Assembly (NCBI GenBank): GCA_963744915.1
Contig: CAVUUY010000005.1
Coordinates: forward strand, 49,476-113,475
Direction of reading: 5' to 3'
DNA: 64,000 nucleotides
Source: DATAFF01 sp963744915
GTDB lineage: Bacteria > Pseudomonadota > Alphaproteobacteria > Rhizobiales > Aestuariivirgaceae
The position numbers and the translations under genes are program-made. Of the stretch, positions 33,676-41,987 are shown piece by piece; within the stretch, counting starts at the first letter, position 1, and each line of letters begins with the position of its first letter. The notes below the pieces were generated by a model. The model had not been told where the DNA came from. It ran no database searches and saw nothing but the letters and a program-made list of their open reading frames with translations.

Positions 33676-35052
33676 ATGATGTGGATCGACCGCCATCTGC
33701 CGGCGCTTCGAGAACGACCGCTGTACGGCTTCGGCTTGGCGCTGCTGCTGACGGCGGGATCGATCGCCGTCAGGCTGCTGGTGCCCGAGCTGCCTCCGTT
33801 CCTCACCCTCTATCCCGCGGTACTGTTCAGCGCCTTTGTCGGCGGCCGCTGGCCGGGCATCCTCGCCATGCTTTTGGCGACGATCGCCGCCTGGTACCTG
33901 TTTCTCGGCCCGACGCGGGGCTTCGCCCTCTACTCCTGGGACGTCATCGCGTTGCTCGGCTTCGTCGCCGTATCGAGCCTCATCATATTCGTCGTCGACC
34001 TGCTCGACCAGGCGGTGTGGCGACTCCATCGCGAGCGCAAGGCGCTGGCGGAGGAGCAGGTGGCGCTCCGGCGCGAGCGCCAGCGCATGCGCCTCGCCGT
34101 CCAGTCGGCGCGGCTCGGGCTATGGGAGCTGGCGCCACCCGACCGGATGATCTGGTACCCGTCATTCTATGCCCTGCTCGGCCTCGATCCCGAAACCGAC
34201 GTGCCATCGCTCACGCGCTTCTATGCGATGGTGCATCCCGACGACCTGGCCAAGGTCAAGCAAGCCTATGACGGGGCGCGGTCCGGCAAGCATGTCGGGG
34301 AGTATGAATACCGCCTGATCCGCGCCGACGGCAGGGTCATCTGGATCGCCGAGCGCACCGCCTTCTACGACATGGGGGCGACGCTGCATGGCGTCAGCCA
34401 GGACATCACCGACCGCAAGCAGGCCGAGGAGCGGATCCGCACCTTGCTCCGGGAAATCGCCCACCGGGTGAAGAACCAGTACACGGTGATCCTCGGCATG
34501 GCGCGCGAGACCGGCAAGCAGATCACCGATGCCGAGGAATTCCAGCGGACCTTCGCGGCCCGGCTGATGTCGATGTCGCGCTCGCACGACCTGCTGCTCG
34601 AGGCCGGCTTCGCCGGTGCCACGGTCCGCAACCTCGTCGACGCCCAGCTTACGCAATTCGGCGTCGGCCAGCGCTGCACGCTCGAGGGCCCCGACCTGCT
34701 GCTGACGCCGCTGGCCACCCAATATCTCGGAATCGCCCTGCATGAACTGGCGACCAATGCCGTCAAATACGGGGCGTTCCGCACTGGCGAGGGCGAGGTG
34801 GCAGTGGAATGGAGCCTGTCGTCGCAGGACGGCACGCCGGTCTTCACCTTCAAATGGTCGGAACGCGGCATCAGCATCGCCAGCCCGCCGAGCGGCAAGG
34901 GCTTCGGACGCACCGTGCTCGAGCGCATTGCTCCATCCGCACTCCAGGGAACGGCAAGCTGGACCTTCGGAGCGGACGGGTTGAGCTGGGTGCTGACAGC
35001 CCCCGATGCCGTCATCGCCCGGGCGGTGCCGCCGGAGCAAGCGGGCAGCTAA
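33676..35052 (+). CDS. HWE-type sensor histidine kinase
   Basis: A 458-residue kinase. The N-terminal DUF4118 block has three or four helices (LYGFGLALLLTAGSIAVRLL, FLTLYPAVLFSAFVGGRWPG). A PAS domain follows (LAVQSARLGLWELAPPDRM to YDMGATLHGVSQDITDRKQ). The HWE kinase core has EIAHRVKNQYTVILGMA (phosphoacceptor His), ALHELATNAVKYGAF and FKWSERG, the last giving the W-x-E mark. HWE kinases in this group often work with the PhyR-NepR-EcfG general stress response. A NepR-like gene is 8.5 kb away. Its stop overlaps the stop of the MoaD-like gene by 4 bases. Confidence 0.9.
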   Translation: MMWIDRHLPALRERPLYGFGLALLLTAGSIAVRLLVPELPPFLTLYPAVLFSAFVGGRWPGILAMLLATIAAWYLFLGPTRGFALYSWDVIALLGFVAVSSLIIFVVDLLDQAVWRLHRERKALAEEQVALRRERQRMRLAVQSARLGLWELAPPDRMIWYPSFYALLGLDPETDVPSLTRFYAMVHPDDLAKVKQAYDGARSGKHVGEYEYRLIRADGRVIWIAERTAFYDMGATLHGVSQDITDRKQAEERIRTLLREIAHRVKNQYTVILGMARETGKQITDAEEFQRTFAARLMSMSRSHDLLLEAGFAGATVRNLVDAQLTQFGVGQRCTLEGPDLLLTPLATQYLGIALHELATNAVKYGAFRTGEGEVAVEWSLSSQDGTPVFTFKWSERGISIASPPSGKGFGRTVLERIAPSALQGTASWTFGADGLSWVLTAPDAVIARAVPPEQAGS

Positions 35053-35291
35053 CCGCCGGCGATGCGCGGCAGCAGGTAGACCTCGGCACCCTTGGGTATC
35101 GACTGCGACCAGGAATTGCGGAAGATCTGGCCATTGATCGACACGGCGATGCCGCGATCGATGAAAGGCTTGAGCCCCGGATAGGACTTGCCAAGCCGGG
35201 AGAACAGCTCGCGGATGGTGGCGGCTTCGATCTCGACCGTGTCGCGGCCCTCCGCCGCCGAACGCAGCGAGCCCCAGAGCGTTACGCGCAC
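35049..35291 (-). CDS. MoaD/ThiS-like sulfur-carrier protein
   Basis: An 80-residue beta-grasp protein from GTG 35291, which follows AGGGAGA; GTG 35321, overlapping the stop of the upstream gene, is an alternative. It reads VRVTLWGSLRSAAEGRDTVE, then ELFSRLGKSYPG, and ends YLLPRIAGG. The terminal Gly-Gly is the thiocarboxylation site used in molybdopterin synthesis. It is the last gene of the molybdenum hydroxylase operon. It may be a dedicated MoaD for this enzyme, but no MoaE is present, so another sulfur-carrier use is possible. Confidence 0.8.
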   Translation of the reverse strand: MRVTLWGSLRSAAEGRDTVEIEAATIRELFSRLGKSYPGLKPFIDRGIAVSINGQIFRNSWSQSIPKGAEVYLLPRIAGG

Positions 35292-35317
35292 TCTTTCTCC
35301 CTGGGGCCTGCTGCCAA

Positions 35318-37579
35318 TCACGAGCGGCCCTCCAGCGCCTTGAGAATGCGCGGCGGCGACATCGGGATGTGGGTCATCCGCACGCCGACCGCATTCGACA
35401 CCGCATTGGCGATCGCCGCCAGCGGCGGAACGATCGATGTCTCGCCGACGCCGCGAACACCATAGGGATGCTTGGGATTGGGGATCTCGAGGATGACGGT
35501 GTCGATCATCGGCAGATCGGAGCACACCGGGATCCGGTAATCGAGAAAGCCGGCATTCTGAAGTCGCCCGTCCTCGCCATAGACATATTCCTCGTTGAGC
35601 GCCCAGCCGATGCCCTGCGCCGCACCGCCCTGGAACTGACCTTCGACATAGGCCGGATGGACCGCCTTGCCGGCATCCTGGAGCACGGTGTAGCGCAGGA
35701 TCTTGGTCGCCCCGGTCTCGCGGTCGACCTCGACATCGACGATGTGCGTGGCGAAGCTCACCCCGGCGCCGTCGGCATTGAACTCGTGATGGCCGGCGAT
35801 CGGCCCGCCCGTGTTGGCGGCGGTGGCGGCGATCTCCTTGAGCGACAATGGCGGGAACGCGCCGGCATTGGGACCGGCGGGCTTGGCATAGCCCTTCTCC
35901 CAGACCACCGCCTCCTCGGAAATGCCCCATGTCTGGGCGGCGCGACCGCACAGCTTCTTGATCGCATCGCGGGCGGCGAGGATCGTTGCCATGCCGGAGG
36001 AGAAGGTGACGCGGCTGCCGTCGGTGACGTCGTTATAGCCCAGCGAGCTCGTATCGGCGACGACGCACCGCACCTTCTCGTATGGAATGCCGAGTTCCTC
36101 GGCCGCCATCAGGCACATCGAGGCGCGCGAGCCGCCAATGTCGGGGGTGCCGACCGAGAGGGCCACCGTGCCGTCGAGATTGATGTTGAGCGAGGTGCAG
36201 GTCTGACCGCCGAAATTGAACCAGAAGCCGCACGCCATGCCACGCCCCTGGTTCTTGCCGAGCGGCGCCGACATATGCGGGTTGCTCTTGGCCGCCGCCA
36301 GCGTGGCGCCGATGCCGATCGGGCCAAAGGTCGGGCCGTAGGAGGCGCGGGTACCCTCGCGGGCCGCGTTCTTGATCCTCAGGTCGATCGCCTCGATGCC
36401 GAGCTTGCGGGCGAGCTCGTCGATGGTGCTCTCGACCGCAAAGGCCGCCATCGGCGCCGAGGGGGCGCGATAGGCAGCGGTCTTCGGCCGGTTGACGATG
36501 ACGTCGATGCCGATGGTGCGGACATTCTTGAGATCGTAGCAGGCAAAAGCGGTCATGGCGCCCAGATCGGCCCAGGACCCGACAAAAGCGCCGCCCTGGT
36601 AGCGCAGGATGGCCTCGGCGGCAACGATGGTGCCGTCCTTCTTGGCGCCGATCTTGACGTCGATCGAGGTCGAGGATGTGGGGCCGGTGGCCTTGAAGAC
36701 CTCGTCGCGGCTCATCACCACCTTGACCGGGCGATTGGCCTTGCGCGACAGCGCCAGCGCGATCGGCTCCATCCACACATGGGTCTTGCCGCCGAAGCCG
36801 CCGCCGATCTCGGAAGCGGTCACCCTGAGCTTCGAGATGTCCATGCCGAGGACCTGGGCGGAAACATTGCGGACCATGAAATGGCCCTGGGTGCAGACCC
36901 ACAGCTCGCCGCTGCCGTCGGGCGACACGCTGGCGAGACAGGCATGGGGCTCGATGTAGCCCTGATGCGTCGCCTCGGTCTTGTAGGACTTCGAGACCAC
37001 CATGTCGGCGGCCCGGAAGCCGGCCTCGACATCGCCATGGCCGAACTCGCTGCGCCGCGCCACGTTGGAGGGTTTGTCGGGCTTGGGCTCGATCCCTTCG
37101 GTGAAGACGGAGTCATGAATGACCGGTGCTTCCGGCTTCATCGCGGCATCGACATCGGTCACATGCGGCAGGACCTCGTAGTCGACCTCGATGAGCTTGA
37201 GCGCCTGGCGGGCGACGGCGGCGCTGATGGCTGCGACCGCCGCGACGGCATGGCCCTCATACAGCGCCTTCTCGCGCGCCATGCAATTGTAGAGGACGTC
37301 ATAGGTGCCGCGGTCGCCATTGCTGTGATCGGGAAGGTCGTCGCGGGTGATGATGGCTTTGACCCCGGCCAGCTGCTCGGCCTTCCTGGTGTTGATGCTG
37401 CGGATGCGGGCATGGGCGTGCGGCGAGCGCAGGATGCGCCCGATCAGCATGCCGGGAGCGGTGGCGTCGGCACCGAAGCGCGCCCGCCCGGTGACCTTGT
37501 CGATGCCGTCCGGACGCAGCGGCCGGGTTCCGACGACATCGAATTCGCGCTTGAGGTCAGGCTTGTCATCGAGTGGCAT
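35318..37579 (-). CDS. Molybdopterin-binding large subunit, xanthine dehydrogenase family
   Basis: A 753-residue large subunit of a molybdenum hydroxylase. The N-terminal a/b hammerhead opens DGIDKVTGRARFGADATAPG. The cofactor domains follow with ASEIGGGFGGKTHVWMEPIA, then AAYRAPSAPMAAFAVES and, near the end, GVRGVGETSIVPPLAA with the catalytic Glu. The active-site loop is AAYRAP, not the AYRCSFR loop of form I CO dehydrogenase, so it is more like 4-hydroxybenzoyl-CoA reductase or heteroaromatic/aldehyde hydroxylases. The three subunits are encoded in the order FAD, Fe-S, Mo, each contiguous. Confidence 0.9.
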   Translation of the reverse strand: MPLDDKPDLKREFDVVGTRPLRPDGIDKVTGRARFGADATAPGMLIGRILRSPHAHARIRSINTRKAEQLAGVKAIITRDDLPDHSNGDRGTYDVLYNCMAREKALYEGHAVAAVAAISAAVARQALKLIEVDYEVLPHVTDVDAAMKPEAPVIHDSVFTEGIEPKPDKPSNVARRSEFGHGDVEAGFRAADMVVSKSYKTEATHQGYIEPHACLASVSPDGSGELWVCTQGHFMVRNVSAQVLGMDISKLRVTASEIGGGFGGKTHVWMEPIALALSRKANRPVKVVMSRDEVFKATGPTSSTSIDVKIGAKKDGTIVAAEAILRYQGGAFVGSWADLGAMTAFACYDLKNVRTIGIDVIVNRPKTAAYRAPSAPMAAFAVESTIDELARKLGIEAIDLRIKNAAREGTRASYGPTFGPIGIGATLAAAKSNPHMSAPLGKNQGRGMACGFWFNFGGQTCTSLNINLDGTVALSVGTPDIGGSRASMCLMAAEELGIPYEKVRCVVADTSSLGYNDVTDGSRVTFSSGMATILAARDAIKKLCGRAAQTWGISEEAVVWEKGYAKPAGPNAGAFPPLSLKEIAATAANTGGPIAGHHEFNADGAGVSFATHIVDVEVDRETGATKILRYTVLQDAGKAVHPAYVEGQFQGGAAQGIGWALNEEYVYGEDGRLQNAGFLDYRIPVCSDLPMIDTVILEIPNPKHPYGVRGVGETSIVPPLAAIANAVSNAVGVRMTHIPMSPPRILKALEGRS

Positions 37580-37582
37580 GGC

Positions 37583-38059
37583 TCAGGCTCCTTGCAGTTC
37601 TTTGGCGGCGTCCTGGACGGCGCGAACGATTTTGTCGTAGCCGGTGCAGCGGCAGAGATTGCCGGCCAGGCCGAAACGGATCTCCTCCTCGCTCGGCGCC
37701 GGATTGCGGTCGAGCAGGGCCTTGGCCGCCATCAGGAAGCCGGGCGTGCAGATGCCGCATTGCAGCGCCGCATGCTCGAGGAATTGGCGCTGGAGCGGGT
37801 GGAGGCGGTCGCCATCCGCCAGCCCCTCGACGGTCTCGATGTCGCGGTTTTCGCTTTCGGCTCCGAGCACCAGGCAGGAGCAGACCAGCCGGCCATCGAG
37901 GATGACGCTGCAGGCGCCGCAGTCGCCGGTGCCGCAGCCCTCCTTGGCGCCCGTGAGACCGAGGCGGTCGCGCAGGCAGTCGAGCAACGTCTCGTCCGGC
38001 TCGCAGACGAAGTCGAGACGGTCGCCATTGACGGTGGTCGAGACGTGAATTCCGGGCAT
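37583..38059 (-). CDS. 2Fe-2S small subunit of the molybdenum hydroxylase
   Basis: About 158 residues from ATG 38059, which overlaps the stop of the FAD subunit gene. Two iron-sulfur clusters are predicted: the plant ferredoxin type (EGCGTGDCGACSVILDGRLV) and the C-terminal four-helix type (QCGICTPGFLMAA, NLCRCTGYDKIVRAV). It transfers electrons from the Mo centre to FAD. The frame extends to 38170 but only inside the neighbouring gene. Confidence 0.94.
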   Translation of the reverse strand: MPGIHVSTTVNGDRLDFVCEPDETLLDCLRDRLGLTGAKEGCGTGDCGACSVILDGRLVCSCLVLGAESENRDIETVEGLADGDRLHPLQRQFLEHAALQCGICTPGFLMAAKALLDRNPAPSEEEIRFGLAGNLCRCTGYDKIVRAVQDAAKELQGA

Positions 38060-38919
38060 TAACGCTCTCCTGCGCGCTGAAAGGCGATCTGCGCCGCACG
38101 CCGCGCCAGTACACCTGCGACCTTGGTGCGAAATTCGATGGTGCCGCGCTTGTCGTTGATCGGCTGGCAAGCGGCGGAACAGGCATCGGCCAAGGCTTGC
38201 AACGCCTTCTCCTCGAGCTTGGATCCAACCACGGCAGCGGCTGCTGCCGCGACAATCTTGACCGTAGGGGCAACGGCGCCAAGGGCGATCCTGGCCGCGG
38301 AGATGGTACCGTCCTTGCCGACTTCCAGATCGATACCGGCGCTCACCACTGCAATGTCCATTTCACTGCGCGGAATGAAGCGCAGATAGGCATCGGCGGA
38401 ACGATTTTTTCGCTTTTTGAGAAGGATCGCCTCGATGAACTCGCCTTTGGCGAGCGAGGTCCGGCCGGGACCGACGGGAATGTCCTCGATCGCGGCGCTG
38501 CGGGTGCCCTTGCTGCCGCGGATCCTGACCTTGGCGCCGGCGGCTACCAGTGCCGGGACGCTGTCGGCGGCCGGCGAGGCATTGCAAAGATTGCCGACCA
38601 TGGTGCAGCGACCCTGAATCTGCTTCGAACCGATGAGGTTTGCCGCCTCGACGACGCCCGGCCACTGCTTCCTCAGCTCGGCATTCTCGCCGAGCGCCGC
38701 GCAGGGGACCGCCGCGCCGATGACGAAACCGTCCTTTTCGAAGCGGATCTCCTGCAGGGCGGCGATGTGCTTGATGTCGACGATCAGGTCGGGTTCGACG
38801 AAGCCGCCCTTCATGCGCACCAGAAGATCGGTTCCGCCCGCTAGTACGAAGGACTGACCTTGGGCTTCCGAAAGGAGCGTACTTGCCGCCTCGACAGACA
38901 CCGGAGCTTCATAGCGCAT
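38059..38919 (-). CDS. FAD-binding medium subunit of the molybdenum hydroxylase
   Basis: A 286-residue CoxM/XdhB-type subunit. FAD-binding motifs are SFVLAGGTDLLVRMKGG (about 24-40) and TMVGNLCNASPAADSVPAL (about 106-124), then the C-terminal CO dehydrogenase flavoprotein domain (RIALGAVAPTVKIV). It is the first gene of the operon FAD, Fe-S, Mo, MoaD. The promoter must lie in 38920-39005, opposite the candidate small RNA. Confidence 0.93.
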   Translation of the reverse strand: MRYEAPVSVEAASTLLSEAQGQSFVLAGGTDLLVRMKGGFVEPDLIVDIKHIAALQEIRFEKDGFVIGAAVPCAALGENAELRKQWPGVVEAANLIGSKQIQGRCTMVGNLCNASPAADSVPALVAAGAKVRIRGSKGTRSAAIEDIPVGPGRTSLAKGEFIEAILLKKRKNRSADAYLRFIPRSEMDIAVVSAGIDLEVGKDGTISAARIALGAVAPTVKIVAAAAAAVVGSKLEEKALQALADACSAACQPINDKRGTIEFRTKVAGVLARRAAQIAFQRAGER

Positions 38920-39348
38920 GGATACGGACCGCTTTCTTCAACTGATGGGAGAGAAATCTTCGAATTTTTTCGGATACCTCGAAAACCTTCCGATTTTCGG
39001 TGGAGTGTAACCTTGTTGCTCTGGTCGAATCATGGGGTTTGCCGCATGGTCATGATGCGGTCGCGTCCTCCCTCGCGACTGTGAGGCTTCCAGACTTGGG
39101 GCGGCTTGCAACGCCGCCCCCTTTCTTTTCATACAGGATGGAAATCGTCCAGATCAATTGGCCAAAATGAAGAGGCCCCGCAGCGTGCTGCGGGGCCCTT
39201 CCAGGTGGGTTTGGTCCGCCGGGGGAAGTAGACCTCACCCGTCTGAAAGATCATCAAGCCGACGAATCGACTTAATTCTTCAACGATTTGTGATTGTAAC
39301 ACGTTTACTGCAGACAACCCAGCAATTATTGGTTTGGATGGCAGTTAT
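38920..39348. other. Intergenic region with a candidate sRNA and second hairpin
   Basis: No protein gene is seen. It holds the divergent promoter of the molybdenum hydroxylase operon, a possible small RNA (39005-39130), and a second hairpin CCCCGCAG / CTGCGGGG around 39177-39197. The second hairpin, read on the minus strand, is followed by a T-rich run and may end the transcript of the 108-residue gene to its right. Confidence 0.5.
39005..39130 (+). ncRNA. Candidate small RNA with CCUCC loop and intrinsic terminator
   Basis: GTCGCG (39060-39065) and CGCGAC (39074-39079) make a perfect stem whose loop is TCCTCCCT, an anti-Shine-Dalgarno sequence. About 20 bases on, GGGGCGGC (39098-39105) and GCCGCCCC (39113-39120) form a strong stem followed by CTTTCTTTTC, a Rho-independent terminator. 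CCUCC-bearing hairpin loops are known in alphaproteobacterial trans-acting sRNAs. The 5' end is a guess. Confidence 0.45.
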
Positions 39349-39675
39349 TCACAGCTCATGCGGCTCACCGGCCGGGTATTGATTACCGCCGAACGCCAGT
39401 GGCCGGCCGTTTCCAAGGATCCGCCGCAGGTCATTTTGCCGCGACGTCGCCAGGCGCAGCTTGTGTCTGAGATCGGCAATCTCCGCCTCCAGTTCGAGGA
39501 TGATGGCGTTTTTGCCCTCGATCATGCGCACCGCGCGGGTCAGATGGCCGACCGCATCGGCAAAGGAAACGAGCATCTCCTCGCGCGTCGTGGCAGGCGG
39601 CAGCGGCAGATCGAAGCCCTCGCCGCGCCAATCCTCGAAGCTCAGAATATCGAGACCGTCCCCCTGCCCGTCCAT
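39349..39675 (-). CDS. Small coiled-coil protein, unknown
   Basis: A 108-residue protein. Residues 28-90 are helical, with TTREEMLVSFADAVGHLTRA then a heptad-like stretch IILELEAEIADLRHKLRL. AAGGGGGTGA precedes ATG 39675. I do not recognise a family. Context gives no function; it lies upstream of a hairpin that may end its transcript. Confidence 0.55.
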   Translation of the reverse strand: MDGQGDGLDILSFEDWRGEGFDLPLPPATTREEMLVSFADAVGHLTRAVRMIEGKNAIILELEAEIADLRHKLRLATSRQNDLRRILGNGRPLAFGGNQYPAGEPHEL

Positions 39676-39864
39676 GAGTCACCCCCTTGCCCTGTCGCGG
39701 CGATTATTCGCGCTAATCTTCGGACAATTCCACGACAAGCTGCCCTAATTTGCCGCATTGAAGACAATTGTGGGGCAGCTGTGCCTCCGCGGCCACAGGG
39801 CGGTCTTACTTGGGAACCTCGTTAAGCCGCGCTGCCGCCGGGGCTCCCTGCTTTGGCCCAAGGG

Positions 39865-40173
39865 TCAGGCGAAGGATGCGGTCTCGCGGAAGAGCAGGTC
39901 GCGGATGCTGTCGAGCTCGTCCCTCAGACGGCCCGTCTCGGTCGCGACGGCGGTTCGCGACAGCTCGGTAAGCCGCGGGAAGCCAAAATTGGCGGCAAGC
40001 CCCGTCAGGGCATGGCGGCTGCGCCTCAGGCTTTCCTCGCCGGACCCCAGGGCAAACCCCTCGAGGATCCAGGCGGCATCGAGGCAGAACTGGTCGAGAA
40101 GCTCGCGGTAGGCCTCCTCCCCGACCAGCCGGCGGATTTCCAGATGCCGCGCTTCATCGATCAATGGTCTCAT
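39865..40173 (-). CDS. Hpt-like phosphotransfer domain protein
   Basis: A 102-residue all-helical protein. SLRRSRHALTGLAANFGFPR (about residues 49-68) matches the Hpt core, where His54 would take the phosphoryl group and the following Gly/Ala/Asn/Gly positions fit H-x-L-K-G-x-A-x-x-x-G, with Lys replaced by Thr. It would pass phosphate between a hybrid kinase and a regulator. No hybrid kinase is next to it. The missing Lys lowers confidence. Confidence 0.6.
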   Translation of the reverse strand: MRPLIDEARHLEIRRLVGEEAYRELLDQFCLDAAWILEGFALGSGEESLRRSRHALTGLAANFGFPRLTELSRTAVATETGRLRDELDSIRDLLFRETASFA

Positions 40174-40268
40174 GGCGCAGGTTCGGAGCTGTCAAAAACG
40201 CTGCATGATAGGCAGGTAGCATTAAAAAATTCGTGGAAGCTCAGAACCACAACTACAGGGAGAATCCG

Positions 40269-41864
40269 ATGTCCGAACAGGAACACAAGCTGTCCGCCGC
40301 CCGCTTGCTTGCCCGGAAGGGAAAGATCTCGCGTCGCGATTTCCATCAGCTGGCCCTTGCGGCAGGCCTCACCGTCGCCACCGCCGATGCGCTCTTTCTC
40401 GCCGAGGCGAAAGCCGAGCCCAAGAAGGGCGGCACCTTCCGGGTCGGCGTCGGCAGCGGCGCCACGACCGACACCCTCGACCCGGCCACCTGGCCCGACA
40501 CCTTCAACGGCCTGTTCGGCTGGGGAACCTTGGGCGCGAGCCTGACCGAGGTCCAGCCCGACGGCAAGGTGACCGGCGATGCCGCCGAGAGTTTCGAGGC
40601 CTCGGAAGATGCCAAGGCGTGGATCTTCCGGTTGCGCAAGGGGGCGCAGTTCCACAATGGCAAGTCGTTGACCGCCGAGGACGTTATCGCCTCCATCAAC
40701 CATCACCGCGGCGCCGACTCGAAATCGGCGGCCAAGTCGGTTCTCAAGCCGGTGGTCGACGTCAAGGCCGACGGCAAGGACATGGTGGTCGTCACGCTCG
40801 ACAGCGGCAATGCCGACTTCCCCTATATCGCCGCCGATTATCACCTGCCGATCCTGCCATCGAAGGATGGCAAGGCGAACTGGCAGGAGGGGATCGGTCT
40901 CGGGCCCTACAAGAAGACGGCCTTCGATCCGGGCGTGCGCGGTGCCGCGACGCGCTTCGAGAATTTCTATGGTCAGACCAATTTCGACGAGGTCGAGGTT
41001 CTCGCCATCATCGATGTGGCGGCGCGCACCAACGCGCTGACCAGCGGCGATATCAATTTCATCGATCGCGTCGACCTCAAGACGGTGACGCAGCTCAAGC
41101 GCAATCCGCGGATCAAGATCGCCGAGGTGGCGGGATTTGCCCATTATGTCGCGCCGATGGATTGCCGGGCCAAGCCCTTCGACAACAATGATGTGCGGCT
41201 CGCCCTAAAATACGCCATCGACCGCCAGCAGATCGTCGACAAGGTGCTGCTCGGCCATGGCTCGCCCGGCTATGACAACCCGATCGCGCAAGGGGTGCCC
41301 TATGCGGTGGTGCCGAAGAGCAAGCACAGCTACGACCCCGAAAAGGCCAAGTTCCACCTGAAGAAGGCGGGCTTGAGCGACCTCAAGGTCGATTTGTCGA
41401 GCTCGGATGCGGCCTTTGCCGGAGCGGTGGATGCGGCCTCGCTCATTGCCAACTCGGCCAGGGCGGCCGGCATCACGATCAATGTCATCCGCGAGCCGGG
41501 CGATGCCTATTGGGACAATGTGTGGATGAAGAAGCCGTGGTGCATGTCCTATTGGAGCGGCCGGCCGACCGCCGATCTCATGTTCACGACGGCCTATCAG
41601 ACGGGTGCGGCCTGGAATGATTCATTCTGGTCCAATGCCCAGTTCGACAAGCTGCTGCTGGCCGCCCGCTCCGAGCTCGACCCGGCCAAGCGGGCGACCA
41701 TGTATGACGAGATGCAGAACATGGTCGCCGACGATGGCGGGGTCGCGGTGCTGATGTTCTACAACTATGTCAACGCCCATGACGGCAAGGTCCAGCACGG
41801 GCCGCTCGCCGCCAATTATGACGTCGACGGGTTGAAGGTCACAAAACGGTGGTGGTTCGGCTGA
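40269..41864 (+). CDS. Tat-exported oligopeptide-binding protein (SBP family 5)
   Basis: About 531 residues from ATG 40269, with GGGAGA upstream. The N-terminus has a twin-arginine signal (SRRDFHQLALAAGLTVATAD). The body is a family 5 periplasmic binding protein: KKGGTFRVGV at the start, AESFEASEDAKAWIFRLRKG, DVRLALKYAIDRQQIVDKVL, and a C-terminal QFDKLLLAARSELDPAKRAT. It would bind peptides or other large solutes. No permease or ATPase genes follow: a palindromic element and then the PDH operon on the other strand lie next, so the transporter must be elsewhere or the protein is an orphan. Confidence 0.9.
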   Translation: MSEQEHKLSAARLLARKGKISRRDFHQLALAAGLTVATADALFLAEAKAEPKKGGTFRVGVGSGATTDTLDPATWPDTFNGLFGWGTLGASLTEVQPDGKVTGDAAESFEASEDAKAWIFRLRKGAQFHNGKSLTAEDVIASINHHRGADSKSAAKSVLKPVVDVKADGKDMVVVTLDSGNADFPYIAADYHLPILPSKDGKANWQEGIGLGPYKKTAFDPGVRGAATRFENFYGQTNFDEVEVLAIIDVAARTNALTSGDINFIDRVDLKTVTQLKRNPRIKIAEVAGFAHYVAPMDCRAKPFDNNDVRLALKYAIDRQQIVDKVLLGHGSPGYDNPIAQGVPYAVVPKSKHSYDPEKAKFHLKKAGLSDLKVDLSSSDAAFAGAVDAASLIANSARAAGITINVIREPGDAYWDNVWMKKPWCMSYWSGRPTADLMFTTAYQTGAAWNDSFWSNAQFDKLLLAARSELDPAKRATMYDEMQNMVADDGGVAVLMFYNYVNAHDGKVQHGPLAANYDVDGLKVTKRWWFG

Positions 41865-41906
41865 GAACGTCCCCTCGCCCCGCGACAGCGGGGAGACGGT
41901 GTCCCT

Positions 41907-41936
41907 CCTTCTCCCCGTAGGCACACGGGGAGAAGG
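41907..41936. terminator. Palindromic element, bidirectional terminator or REP-like
   Basis: CCTTCTCCCCGT (41907-41918) and ACGGGGAGAAGG (41925-41936) are exact 12-base arms with a 6-base loop. It lies between the convergent binding-protein and lpd genes, so it can end both transcripts. Palindromes of the CTTCTCCCCG type are frequent intergenic repeats in the Rhizobiales. A shorter CCCCGC/GCGGGG pair precedes it, and a direct repeat CGCCTATTGCC follows near 41955-41980. Confidence 0.65.
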
Positions 41937-41987
41937 GAAAGGAGTGGGCGCAATCGCCTATTGCCTGTCGCCTATTGCCCGCTGCCC

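Noticed and set aside
35369..38062. An 897-codon open frame on the plus strand
   Set aside because: Antisense shadow of the molybdenum hydroxylase large and Fe-S subunit genes, which have full motif sets.
35318..38919. Form I aerobic CO dehydrogenase
   Set aside because: The large subunit lacks the AYRCSFR active-site loop; the loop reads AAYRAP.
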